The notes below the pieces were generated by a model, which searched no databases, was not told the DNA's origin, and worked only from the letters and a program-made list of their open reading frames with translations. From NCBI GenBank assembly GCA_016780605.1, contig JADHLS010000132.1, positions 1 through 9,747 on the forward strand: a stretch of DNA of 9,747 bases, read 5' to 3'. The position numbers were made by a program, and so were the translations under genes. Shown piece by piece: positions 1-6,380 of the stretch. Source of the DNA: Reyranella sp. Its GTDB lineage: Bacteria > Pseudomonadota > Alphaproteobacteria > Reyranellales > Reyranellaceae. The first letter of the stretch is position 1. Every line of letters begins with the position of its first letter.

Positions 1-27
1 TGAGGTAGGAGGCTTTGAAAGCCCTCA
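1..27. repeat. Inverted repeat / possible hairpin at window start
   Basis: GGCTT (11-15) and AAGCC (19-23) can pair around a three-base loop. TGAGG at 1-5 is the complement of CCTCA at 23-27, so a longer, bulged stem is possible. No T-run follows on the plus strand, so this is not a convincing intrinsic terminator, although it could end a gene that lies outside the window. It is the first of three inverted repeats upstream of rnk. Confidence 0.35.
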
Positions 28-38
28 TCCGTCCCAAT

Positions 39-66
39 TGCTGGGGCAATGAGCAAACCCCCAGCA
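39..66. repeat. Perfect 8-bp inverted repeat (hairpin candidate)
   Basis: TGCTGGGG at 39-46 is exactly complementary to CCCCAGCA at 59-66, separated by a 12-base loop. The stem is GC-rich and would be stable as RNA or as a cruciform. No T-run follows, so termination is not the obvious role. It may be part of a structured leader, or of the 3' end of an upstream transcript whose start is outside the window. Confidence 0.45.
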
Positions 67-79
67 CATTCGTTGGTAG

Positions 80-101
80 GGCAGGGAACCGGTTCCCCGC
101 C
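80..101. promoter_or_regulatory. 22-bp near-perfect palindrome upstream of rnk
   Basis: The 14-bp core GGGAACCGGTTCCC (84-97) is a perfect palindrome. After one mismatched pair (83/98) the symmetry continues for three more pairs, to 80 and 101. There is no spacer at the centre, so it looks more like a dimer-binding site or cruciform than an RNA hairpin. The left arm overlaps the GGAAC of the possible EcfG promoter. A protein bound here could therefore block that promoter, but the binding protein is unknown. Confidence 0.4.
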
Positions 102-109
102 AAAGCGTA
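85..109 (+). promoter_or_regulatory. Possible EcfG-type (general stress) promoter for rnk
   Basis: GGAAC at 85-89 is followed by 16 bases and then CGTA at 106-109. The published alphaproteobacterial EcfG consensus is GGAAC, 16-17 bases, CGTT, so this matches eight of nine positions with correct spacing. Transcription would start near 116-120 and leave an untranslated leader of about 110 bases before the rnk start. A short motif like this can occur by chance, and the GGAAC is part of a palindrome that may have another cause. Confidence 0.3.
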
Positions 110-216
110 GATTGAGATCGGCCCCGCTGCGTCCGAGCCCTTGAAGCAAAGGGATTGCGGGCGCACGCTTCGTTCCGGACGAAGCCCAACTTTCTCTCAA
201 GCAGTCGGAGTGCCCC

Positions 217-221
217 AGGAG
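217..221 (+). promoter_or_regulatory. Ribosome binding site that decides the rnk start
   Basis: AGGAG at 217-221 ends six bases before the ATG at 228. It directly abuts the other in-frame ATG at 222, which would leave no spacing. This favours 228 over 222 and over the in-frame TTG at 141. Confidence 0.6.
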
Positions 222-227
222 ATGGTC

Positions 228-623
228 ATGCGCGATGTCGTTCGTACCCGCTCGGTTCCCCAGATCATCGTCAGCGACGCCGACTATGAGCGCCTGACCG
301 ATCTCGCTACGGCGTCGCTCGAACGGTTGCCGGAGGTTGCGCAGGAGCTGCTCGACGAGATGGACCGCGCCAAGGTCGTGGAGAACGGCAGCGTGCCGGC
401 CGACGTCGTGCGCATGGGCTCGACTGTGACCTTTACGTCGGACGATGGCCACACGCGCACGCTCACCTTGGTGTACCCCAAGGAAGAGAGCCTCGATGAG
501 CATCGCATTTCGGTGCTGACCCCCGTGGGCGCGGCCCTGATCGGCTTGAGCGTCGGCCAGTCGATCTCCTGGACGGCGCGCGATGGCAAGCATCACCAGC
601 TCACCGTCACCAAGGTGGGCTGA
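228..623 (+). CDS. rnk: Rnk-like GreA/GreB-domain protein (nucleoside diphosphate kinase regulator family)
   Basis: The predicted protein has 131 residues, close to the 136 of E. coli Rnk. Residues 15-50 form a short predicted helical hairpin that ends in ELLDEMDRAKVV. Residues 60-131 are the GreA/GreB C-terminal FKBP-like domain, with VRMGSTVTF, TLVYP and the family signature TPVGAALIGLSVGQSI (98-113). Known family members bind RNA polymerase near the secondary channel. Their coiled coil is short and lacks the acidic tip of GreA, so they do not stimulate transcript cleavage. In E. coli, Rnk affects Ndk levels and so nucleotide pools. The start is set by AGGAG six bases upstream. In-frame sequence upstream of 228 looks non-coding. 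The gene stands alone on the plus strand and converges on the TRAP permease gene with a two-base gap. Family assignment is firm; the physiological role is inferred. Confidence 0.9.
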   Translation: MRDVVRTRSVPQIIVSDADYERLTDLATASLERLPEVAQELLDEMDRAKVVENGSVPADVVRMGSTVTFTSDDGHTRTLTLVYPKEESLDEHRISVLTPVGAALIGLSVGQSISWTARDGKHHQLTVTKVG

Positions 624-625
624 GC

Positions 626-1909
626 CTACTTGATGAGGCCGGCGCTGCGCGGCAGGAACAGCGAGATCTGCGGGAACAGGATGATCAACAACAGGCCGAT
701 CATCAGCGCCGCTATATACGGCATGTAGGAGCGCCAGTGCTGGCCGACCGAGAGGCCGGCGAAGCGCAAGGCCATCAGCAAGCCCACGCCCATCGGCGGC
801 AGGAAGAGGCCGATGCCGACCGCGGCCGTCTGCACGATGTTGAAGTGGATGGGGTTGATGCCCATTTCCTCGGCGATCGGGAAGACCACCGGGATCAGCA
901 CGACCGCCGCCGGCAATCCTTCCAGCACCATGCCGAACATCATGGTGATCAGCGCCGTCGCCAGCAGGAACAGCCACGGCGCGTCGCGTAGCGGATGCAG
1001 CACCTCGGCCAGCAGCTTCGGGACCCCCGACACGCCCATGATGTATTGGAACACCGAGGCGACAGCGAGCAGGAAGATCACCGATGCCGTCAGGATGGCG
1101 CTGTCGTAGGCAAGCCGCGCCATCTGCTTGTAGCTGACGTTGCGGTAGTAGAGCCGCGCCGCCACGAAGGCGTAGCCCGCGACCACCGCGCCCGCCTCGG
1201 TGGCGGTGAAGATGCCGAGGAAGAAGCCGCCCAGGATGACGATGGGGATGACCAGCGGCACGGCGGCGCTGCGGCCCGTCTTAACGATGTTGGCCACGCT
1301 GGGCCGCGTGTCGGCCGGCCAGTCGTATTTGCGGGCGCGGAAATACACCAGCACCATCAGGCAGACCATGATGGTGGCGGCTGGAATGAAGCCGCCGAGG
1401 AACAGCGCCACCGCCGAGGTGTTGGTCACCTGGGCGATTACGATCATGAAGATGGCGGGCGGCACCAGCATGCCCATCGCCGTGCCGGCGGCGATCAGCG
1501 AGGCCGAGTCCTCGCGCTTGTAGCCCGCCTTGGTGAGCGGCGGCATCAGGGTCGAGCCCAGTGCCGAGACCTCGGCCATCTTCGAGCCGCAGATGTCGGA
1601 GAAGAAATACGCGACCACGATCACTGACATGCCGAGCCCGCCCCTGACCCAGCCGACCAGGGCGCGGGCGAAGTCGACCAGGGCATGGCTCATGCCGCAT
1701 TTCTCCATCAGGCCGCCGGCGAAAACGAAGGCCGGGATGGCAAGCAGCACCCAGCTCTGCGAGCCCGAGACCATGCTGGAGGACAGCACCTGCATGTCGT
1801 ATCCGCCGATCAGCAGGCCGGCGACGCCGGCGACGCCGAGCGCAAACACGATCGGCATGGAGAACAGGATCAGGACGACGAAGATCAGCCCGACGGCCAA
1901 CAGCAGCAT
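626..1909 (-). CDS. dctM: TRAP transporter large permease subunit (DctM)
   Basis: This is a 427-residue integral membrane protein, the usual length for DctM. It begins with a hydrophobic helix (MLLLAVGLIFVVLILF) and carries many membrane segments. Family landmarks are LLAIPAFVFAGGLME (55-69), GTAMGMLVPPA (142-152, the G-x-x-x-G...PP signature), FTATEAGAVVAGYA (234-247) and GLFLPPMGVGL (367-377). With DctQ it forms the sodium-dependent channel that receives solute from the periplasmic binding protein. The reading frame stays open further upstream through dctQ, but that part is out of frame with DctQ and not credible. The ATG at 1909 lies 14 bases after the dctQ stop, behind a weak AAAGG-like site, so translational coupling is likely. 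The substrate cannot be read from the sequence. The 3' end nearly touches the rnk stop codon. Confidence 0.93.
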   Translation of the reverse strand: MLLLAVGLIFVVLILFSMPIVFALGVAGVAGLLIGGYDMQVLSSSMVSGSQSWVLLAIPAFVFAGGLMEKCGMSHALVDFARALVGWVRGGLGMSVIVVAYFFSDICGSKMAEVSALGSTLMPPLTKAGYKREDSASLIAAGTAMGMLVPPAIFMIVIAQVTNTSAVALFLGGFIPAATIMVCLMVLVYFRARKYDWPADTRPSVANIVKTGRSAAVPLVIPIVILGGFFLGIFTATEAGAVVAGYAFVAARLYYRNVSYKQMARLAYDSAILTASVIFLLAVASVFQYIMGVSGVPKLLAEVLHPLRDAPWLFLLATALITMMFGMVLEGLPAAVVLIPVVFPIAEEMGINPIHFNIVQTAAVGIGLFLPPMGVGLLMALRFAGLSVGQHWRSYMPYIAALMIGLLLIILFPQISLFLPRSAGLIK

Positions 1910-1923
1910 GGGTACGCGACCTT

Positions 1924-2424
1924 TTAGTGCACGGCGTCGGGATCGACCGGCGGCGGCGCCACGATCATGGAGAGGGCGTAGATCACCAGCAGGATGCCGC
2001 CCACCAGGCACGAGGCGTAGAGCACGGCGAGATTGATCTCGAGCCCGGGCGTGGCTAGCGTGCGGTTGAGCAGGCAGAGCTTCCAGCCGTACCAGGCGGC
2101 GATGCCGCCCAGGATGGCGATCAGCACATGGTGGCCGCGCTCGATCAGGCTCTGGGTGCCGGGCGAGAAGCGGTGCGTCAGCACATGAAGCGTAAAGTGC
2201 GAGCGCTCGCGCACGCCGATCGCCGCGCCGATCAGAGTGAGCCAGGCCAGCATCATCTCGCCCACCTCCTCGACCCAGGTGAAGCGGATCGGATCGACGT
2301 CGAGCCAATCCGTGACCTCGACCATGACGTAGCGCAGGAACACGCCGATCAGCAGGTTGACGATGGCGGCAACCAGCAGCAGGGCGACGACGATCTTGGG
2401 GATGTTGACGATGAAGCGCGCCAC
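1924..2424 (-). CDS. dctQ: TRAP transporter small permease subunit (DctQ)
   Basis: The protein has 166 residues and four predicted membrane helices (about 10-34, 50-70, 96-117 and 130-155), the normal DctQ architecture. The diagnostic motif is in helix 2 and just after it: WVEEVGEMMLAWLTLIGAA (50-68), then VRERSHFTLHVL (71-82). In the family this W-x-E-E...W...G...R-x-x-x-H pattern marks the small subunit, which joins the large permease in the inner membrane. The start codon is GTG at 2424, only seven bases after the dctP stop. It has no strong Shine-Dalgarno, so it probably relies on coupling to dctP translation. The order dctP-dctQ-dctM on one strand with gaps of 7 and 14 bases marks a single operon. 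Confidence 0.92.
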   Translation of the reverse strand: MARFIVNIPKIVVALLLVAAIVNLLIGVFLRYVMVEVTDWLDVDPIRFTWVEEVGEMMLAWLTLIGAAIGVRERSHFTLHVLTHRFSPGTQSLIERGHHVLIAILGGIAAWYGWKLCLLNRTLATPGLEINLAVLYASCLVGGILLVIYALSMIVAPPPVDPDAVH

Positions 2425-2431
2425 CTCGCGG

Positions 2432-3466
2432 CTACGCCTTCACGTCGACGATCTCGTCCCACAGCGCGCCGTACTGCGACTTGTAGCTCGGCCAGATCTT
2501 CTCCTGCGCGACCTTGCGGAAGGCCTCGATGTTGCCCTGCACCACCGTCATGCCCTTGGGCTCGAGCGCCGCCTTGGCGGCGGCAACGTTATCGACCGAT
2601 TCGGTGAGCTGGCGGCACTTCTCCTGCGCTTCTCGGCTGGTGTCGAGCATCAGCTTCTTCTGCGGCTCCGAGAGGCTCTCCCACACCGCGAGGTTCATGG
2701 TGTTGAGCGTCGGCCCGTAATTGTGGAAGGTCATCGAGCAGTACTTCGAGACCTCGTAGATCTTGAGCGCGATCTGGTTGACGATCGGCAGGTCGCCACC
2801 GTCGATCACGCCCTGCTTGGCGGCCGAGATCACCTCGCCCCAGGCCATCGGCACGGCGTTGCCGCCCAGACCATTGATGGTGTCGCCGAACACCTTGGCC
2901 TGCTGCACGCGGATCTTGGCGCCGCGCAAATCCTTGGGCTCGACGATCGCCTTCTTGGACGTCCAGAAGTGGCGGAAGCCGTAGTCGAAGAAGCACAGCG
3001 TCTTCAGCTTGTACTTTTCCTGGAACTGCTTATCGAGCGCGTCGCCGATCTTGCCGTTGAACATCTTGTAGGCGTGGTCGTAGCTCTGCACGAGGTAGGG
3101 GACCAGGAACACGCCCATCTCGGGGAACACCGTCGCCGCCGCACCGCCCGGATCGCCGATGGCGATGTTGCCCGACTTCACGGCGTTCATGATCTCGAGC
3201 TCCTTGTTCAGGAGCGTGCCGCCGAAGAACTGCATGTCGAGCTCGCCGTTCGAGCGCTTGCGCACCTCGGCCGCCTGCCAGTCGAAGGCCACGGCCGCCG
3301 ATTCGGGAACGGCGTTGAGATGCGCCATCACGAGCTTCTTCGCTTCGGCGCGCGCGATGGCCGGGGCCATGCCGCTTGCGATGATGCCCGCCAGCCCGCC
3401 CTTCACCAGGCTCCGGCGGCGGACCGAGGACAGATTCCGGCTGCTGATTTTCATGACCGTCGACAT
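2432..3466 (-). CDS. dctP: TRAP transporter periplasmic solute-binding protein (DctP), Tat-type signal
   Basis: The protein has 344 residues. The N-terminus holds three consecutive arginines in VRRRSLVKGG (15-24), then a mildly hydrophobic stretch and AIARA (36-40) before EAKK. This is a twin-arginine signal with probable cleavage after residue 40. The mature part is a DctP-type extracytoplasmic receptor. It has the FFGGTLLNKELEIMNAVKSG region (80-99), GFRHFWTSK (163-171) and LRGAKIRVQQAK (180-191). R186 is in the position of the conserved arginine that binds the substrate carboxylate in this family (R147 in SiaP). The ligand is therefore expected to be an organic acid, but its identity is unknown. 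The ATG at 3466 has GGGAGGG seven bases upstream. Upstream in-frame sequence runs through the REP repeat and is rejected. An alternative start at 3454 lacks such a site. Confidence 0.92.
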   Translation of the reverse strand: MSTVMKISSRNLSSVRRRSLVKGGLAGIIASGMAPAIARAEAKKLVMAHLNAVPESAAVAFDWQAAEVRKRSNGELDMQFFGGTLLNKELEIMNAVKSGNIAIGDPGGAAATVFPEMGVFLVPYLVQSYDHAYKMFNGKIGDALDKQFQEKYKLKTLCFFDYGFRHFWTSKKAIVEPKDLRGAKIRVQQAKVFGDTINGLGGNAVPMAWGEVISAAKQGVIDGGDLPIVNQIALKIYEVSKYCSMTFHNYGPTLNTMNLAVWESLSEPQKKLMLDTSREAQEKCRQLTESVDNVAAAKAALEPKGMTVVQGNIEAFRKVAQEKIWPSYKSQYGALWDEIVDVKA

Positions 3467-3473
3467 GTGCGCG

Positions 3474-3480
3474 CCCTCCC
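3474..3480 (-). promoter_or_regulatory. Strong ribosome binding site of dctP
   Basis: On the minus strand GGGAGGG lies seven bases before the ATG at 3466. It selects that start over the longer open frame and over the ATG at 3454. It is the strongest translation signal of the three-gene operon; dctQ and dctM downstream have only weak sites. Confidence 0.65.
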
Positions 3481-3520
3481 AGGCGTGGTGTTGGCGAAAT
3501 CTTAGACTGCCGGCGTGATC

Positions 3521-3646
3521 AGCACCACACACCTCACCCTGAGGAGCGCACGAAGTGCGCGTCTCGAAGGGTGGGCCAGAGACCTCGTCTCTTGCCACCC
3601 TTCGAGACGCGGCCCAATGGGCCGCTCCTCAGGGTGAGGCGGTGCT
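3521..3646. repeat. Inverted pair of REP-like palindromic elements
   Basis: Unit 1 (3532-3574) and unit 2 (3595-3639, opposite orientation) share 17 identical bases on each side of a hairpin tip. The outer halves include CCTCACCCTGAGGAGCG and CGCGTCTCGAAGGGTGG. The tips differ. Unit 1 has GCGCAC/GTGCGC around GAA (3546-3560) and unit 2 has GCGGCCC/GGGCCGC around AAT (3609-3625), so both keep a stem. AGCACC is also shared at the outer edges (3521 side and 3646 side). The pair is separated by 20 bases and could fold as one long stem. It fills the gap between the exporter's stop and the dctP start. It could act as a terminator or transcript stabiliser for the exporter. The same style of element is, from memory, dispersed in Bradyrhizobium- and Reyranella-like genomes. 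Confidence 0.8.
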
Positions 3647-3663
3647 TTCGAAGCGCGATACGC

Positions 3664-4290
3664 CTACGGCCGGTAACGCAGCAATGCGCAGCCGAAGCCG
3701 GCGAAGATGAGCGCGCTCACGCGATTGAAGCGCCGCTGCCAGGCGCTCCTGGTGAGGTACGTCGCCAAGCGACGCCCGCCCATGGCGTAGGTCACGTAGA
3801 AGAATGACTCGACCGCCAGGAAGGTCGCGACCAGAAGGCCGAACTGCGGAACCAACGGCGCCGATGGCGTAATGAATTGCGGGAAGAAAGCGGCGGCGAA
3901 GATCAGCAGCTTGGGATTGCTGATGCCGGCCAGGAAGCCGCCGCGAAACAGCGCCACGCGGCTGGCGGTTTCACGCCGCGAGGGCGTCGCCAGCAGATCG
4001 CCGTCGACCGGCGCACGCCACATCTGGATGCCGAGGACGATCAGGTAGGCGGCACCCGCGTACCGCAGGACCTCGAAGGCCGTCGGCACGGCGAGCATGA
4101 AGGCGCTGACGCCCGCCACCGAGCCCGTCAGCATGACGCCAAGCGCCAGCAGGCAGCCCGACATGCCGACCATGGCGGCGCCGAAGCCGAAGCGGATGCT
4201 GCGCGTCGTGACGTAGAGGACGTTGGGCCCCGGCGTGCTCGCGATCAGGATGACCGCGCCGAGATAGAGCCACCAGGTTTCGAGGGTCAT
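3664..4290 (-). CDS. LysE/RhtB-family amino-acid (or metabolite) exporter
   Basis: This 208-residue inner-membrane protein has the length and features of the LysE/RhtB superfamily. The first helix ends in IASTPGPNVLYV (16-27), containing the conserved PGP. GAAYLIVLGIQMW (79-91) and GGFLAGISNPKLLIFAAAFFPQF (117-139) match the usual central signatures. About six membrane helices are expected. Members export amino acids, homoserine lactones or related small molecules by proton antiport; the substrate here cannot be predicted. The ATG at 4290 is the first plausible start, but the ribosome binding site is weak. Most such genes have a divergent LysR- or Lrp-type regulator. Here the divergent neighbour is a small XRE-type protein 39 bases away, so the two promoters must overlap. 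The REP pair follows its stop codon. Confidence 0.88.
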   Translation of the reverse strand: MTLETWWLYLGAVILIASTPGPNVLYVTTRSIRFGFGAAMVGMSGCLLALGVMLTGSVAGVSAFMLAVPTAFEVLRYAGAAYLIVLGIQMWRAPVDGDLLATPSRRETASRVALFRGGFLAGISNPKLLIFAAAFFPQFITPSAPLVPQFGLLVATFLAVESFFYVTYAMGGRRLATYLTRSAWQRRFNRVSALIFAGFGCALLRYRP

Positions 4291-4301
4291 TGTGTTGGGC
4301 T

Positions 4302-4313
4302 ATGTTCGGACAT
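4302..4313. promoter_or_regulatory. Possible operator between the exporter and the XRE regulator
   Basis: ATGT at 4302-4305 and ACAT at 4310-4313 form an inverted repeat with a four-base spacer, near the middle of the 39-base divergent gap. TATGTT at 4301-4306 also resembles a -10 box for the regulator gene. A weak TTTCGA sits 17 bases before it. Binding here would cover that box and could also affect the exporter promoter, as expected for autoregulation. The repeat is short and may be chance. Confidence 0.28.
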
Positions 4314-4314
4314 C

Positions 4315-4320
4315 GAAGGA
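4315..4320 (+). promoter_or_regulatory. Ribosome binding site that decides the regulator start
   Basis: GAAGGA ends nine bases before the GTG at 4330. The frame is open far upstream (to 3877), but that part runs antisense through the exporter gene. This site therefore supports the short product. Confidence 0.5.
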
Positions 4321-4329
4321 AATCTGCCA

Positions 4330-4641
4330 GTGAGTCGACACATCATAACCCAGGGTGGCAAGCCTGCCTTTGTCGTCACGGAGGCTGCAGCGGTACGCGC
4401 ATTCTTGAAGAACCCTGGAGAAACGTTCCCCGATACCGTGGTTGCCGTCATCCTTGGAGGAACGCCGGTGCTCAAGGCGTTGCGCGAGCATCGTGGTCTC
4501 ACCCAGGCGGCGCTCGCAAAGGCATGCGCCACGAGCGCGGTTTACATCGCACAAATCGAGCGCGGCGAACGCCAAGCCGGCCGCAAGCTGCTGGCGAAAC
4601 TCTCCAAGGCGCTTGGCGTCGCCTCGGACTTGCTGACGTAG
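4330..4641 (+). CDS. Small Phd-like/XRE helix-turn-helix regulator (antitoxin-like, no toxin partner)
   Basis: Starting at GTG 4330 the protein has 103 residues. Residues 47-103 are a clear XRE/HTH_3 domain: VLKALREHRGLTQAALAKAC, then YIAQIERGERQAGRKLLAKLSKALGV. The N-terminus (HIITQGGKPAFVVTEAAAVRAFL, 4-26) resembles the short Phd/RelB-like strand-helix piece of a known antitoxin-like group. In that group a linker ending in 'GxxPVRxxREHRGLTQ' leads into the HTH, and VILGGTPVLKALREHRGLTQ fits this well. The spacer between the two parts seems shorter than I remember for relatives. The protein should bind DNA as a dimer and repress its own promoter. No toxin-like gene is adjacent: the divergent neighbour is the exporter and the convergent one an amidohydrolase. 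Control of the exporter is the simplest inference. Confidence 0.8.
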   Translation: MSRHIITQGGKPAFVVTEAAAVRAFLKNPGETFPDTVVAVILGGTPVLKALREHRGLTQAALAKACATSAVYIAQIERGERQAGRKLLAKLSKALGVASDLLT

Positions 4642-4659
4642 GACGGTCGTCGCCCGACT

Positions 4660-6378
4660 CTACTGCGCCGCCAGCAGCGTATGCCCACCCTGTGAGGCGT
4701 TGAACCGGTCGAGCACATGGCCCGGCCCCTTGGCGTGCTTGACGTAGTCCTTGCCGTCGAAGGTCCTGACGCCGTTGCAGAACACGCCATGCACGCCGGT
4801 CGGCCGGCGGATGGTGCGGCGGCCGCCGCCCGGGAGATCGGCGACCCGCTCGGCCGGGCTGATGCCCACGGTGGCCGGATCAAACAGCAGCATGTCGGCC
4901 TGGGCGCCCACGCTGAGCCGGCCGCGATTTTGGATGCCGTAGAGATCGGCGGGATGGCTGGTGAGCCGCCGGATGCCCTCCTGGAGCGTGAAGTCGCCGC
5001 GTTCGCGCACCCAATGCGCCAGGAAGTGCAGGCCAAAGCCTGCATCGCACATATAGATAAGGTGGGCGCCGGCATCGGAGAGCGCCACCACGCCCGCCTC
5101 GTGCTTCAGGAGCCGCGCCACGCCGTCGTCGCCGACATTGAGGAAGCGACCCAGGAAAGCCGTCTGCAGATCCTCGTCGAGCGCCAGGTCGAGCATGACG
5201 TCCAGCGGATCCCGATGCTCGGTCTTGGCGATCTCGGCGGCATAGCGATTGGTGTACTTGGCGTTGGCCGCCTTGTGCGTCACCGCCACCATCACGCGAT
5301 CCCAGTTGCCCTGGAAGATCATGCCGGGAATGGGGTGCCGGGCATTCTCGCGGAACTTCTCGCGCCACGAGTGATCGCGGAACACCGCCTTTAGCTGCTC
5401 GGGCGAATAGGCCTTGATCGGGTCGAACGCCGAATGGCTGTAGAACGGGTAGGCGTTGGCCATCGTGAAATCGAACGACAATGGCTGGCAGGGGATCTGG
5501 ATATAGAGTCCGTTGCCGCGGCGAATGGCGGCCGCGCTGTCCTCGAACATCTTCAGCGAGCGGCCGGGCTCCTGCTCGTTGTACATGGCGACGCCCGTGC
5601 CCTGGAAGAAAGGCCGGCCGTACCTGGCGGCCATCGGCTCCAGCTCCAGCGGCGTCTTCACGCCCGAGGCGATCTCGACCACGCCCTTGCCGCGCGGCCC
5701 CATGGCGCCGACCAGCGCCTCGAGCTCCGACATCGGCGCGATGGTCGACGGCATGGGCACGCCGCCATAGCCCGAATGATTGAGCGAATACGATGCGCCG
5801 AGCCCGATGGCGCCGTTGGCCATGGCGTCGGCCACCATGGCTTTCATCTTGGCCAGCTCTTCCGGCGTCGCATCCTTGCGCTGCGAGGCGTCCTCGCCCA
5901 TCACCGCCGTGCGGATGGTCGAGTGGCCGGCCAGCACCGCCATGTTGGCGTAGGCGCCCTTGCGGCGCAGCATGGCCATGTACTCGGCGAAGCTCTCGAA
6001 GCTCCAGTCGATGCCCTGGCGCAGCGCGTCGAGGTCCATGCCCTCCACGACCGAGAGATTGCGGATCACGAGATCGCGCACCGCGGGCGGCGCCGGCACG
6101 ATGCCGAAGCCGCAATTGCCGATCACCGCCGTGGTGACACCGAGCGACGGCGACGGCGAGAGCGTCGCATCCCACGTCACCTGCGCATCGTAATGCGTGT
6201 GCACGTCGACGATGCCGGGCGCCAGCACCAGTCCGTCGGCATCGACGGTCTCATCGCCCTTGTCCGAGATCGAGCCGATGGCCGCGATCTTGCCATCCTT
6301 CACAGCGACGTCGGCTCGCTTCGGGTCGTTGCCCAAACCGTCGACGACGGTGGCGCCGCGGATGACGAGATCGACCAT
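4660..6378 (-). CDS. D-aminoacylase-like amidohydrolase (amidohydrolase_3 family)
   Basis: This 572-residue cytosolic enzyme has the usual small beta domain (LVIRGATVVDGLG), followed by a TIM-barrel metallohydrolase. H60 and H62 in DVHTHYDAQVTWD are the N-terminal metal pair. GNCGFGIVP places C89 at the D-aminoacylase metal cysteine. AGHSTIR (150-156), THKAANAKY and LSDAGAHL with D435 as the catalytic aspartate also match. The C-terminus has GRLSVGAQADMLLFDP and FCNGV. Characterised relatives hydrolyse N-acyl-D-amino acids, hydantoins or dihydropyrimidines. The two histidines expected on strands 5 and 6 are not visible, where the sequence reads VVEIASG and FFQGTG, so the true substrate is uncertain. 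It is also longer than D-aminoacylases (roughly 480-500 residues). The ATG is two bases after the maeB stop, and AGAGGG inside the maeB 3' end serves as its ribosome binding site, so the two are translationally coupled. Confidence 0.85.
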   Translation of the reverse strand: MVDLVIRGATVVDGLGNDPKRADVAVKDGKIAAIGSISDKGDETVDADGLVLAPGIVDVHTHYDAQVTWDATLSPSPSLGVTTAVIGNCGFGIVPAPPAVRDLVIRNLSVVEGMDLDALRQGIDWSFESFAEYMAMLRRKGAYANMAVLAGHSTIRTAVMGEDASQRKDATPEELAKMKAMVADAMANGAIGLGASYSLNHSGYGGVPMPSTIAPMSELEALVGAMGPRGKGVVEIASGVKTPLELEPMAARYGRPFFQGTGVAMYNEQEPGRSLKMFEDSAAAIRRGNGLYIQIPCQPLSFDFTMANAYPFYSHSAFDPIKAYSPEQLKAVFRDHSWREKFRENARHPIPGMIFQGNWDRVMVAVTHKAANAKYTNRYAAEIAKTEHRDPLDVMLDLALDEDLQTAFLGRFLNVGDDGVARLLKHEAGVVALSDAGAHLIYMCDAGFGLHFLAHWVRERGDFTLQEGIRRLTSHPADLYGIQNRGRLSVGAQADMLLFDPATVGISPAERVADLPGGGRRTIRRPTGVHGVFCNGVRTFDGKDYVKHAKGPGHVLDRFNASQGGHTLLAAQ

Positions 6379-6380
6379 CG

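Noticed and set aside
141..227. N-terminal extension of rnk from a TTG at 141
   Set aside because: The translation does not resemble Rnk, while the start at 228 gives the family length and has a well-spaced AGGAG.
1910..2308. N-terminal extension of dctM through dctQ (possible fused permease)
   Set aside because: The extension is out of frame with DctQ and gives an arginine- and alanine-rich non-membrane sequence. DctQ is complete in its own frame, so the two subunits are separate genes, not a fusion.
2357..3505. A 382-codon plus-strand open frame across dctP
   Set aside because: Shadow of dctP: no domain is visible and its composition is biased. DctP on the other strand has a signal peptide and conserved arginines.
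3571..3807. A 78-codon plus-strand open frame starting in the REP pair
   Set aside because: It begins inside a palindromic repeat and continues antisense to the exporter. No ribosome binding site or domain was seen.
3877..4329. A long N-terminal extension of the XRE regulator
   Set aside because: It runs antisense through the exporter gene with biased composition. A ribosome binding site supports the GTG at 4330.
4642..4659. Terminator between the XRE regulator and the amidohydrolase
   Set aside because: The 18-base convergent gap has no GC-rich stem followed by a T-run on either strand.
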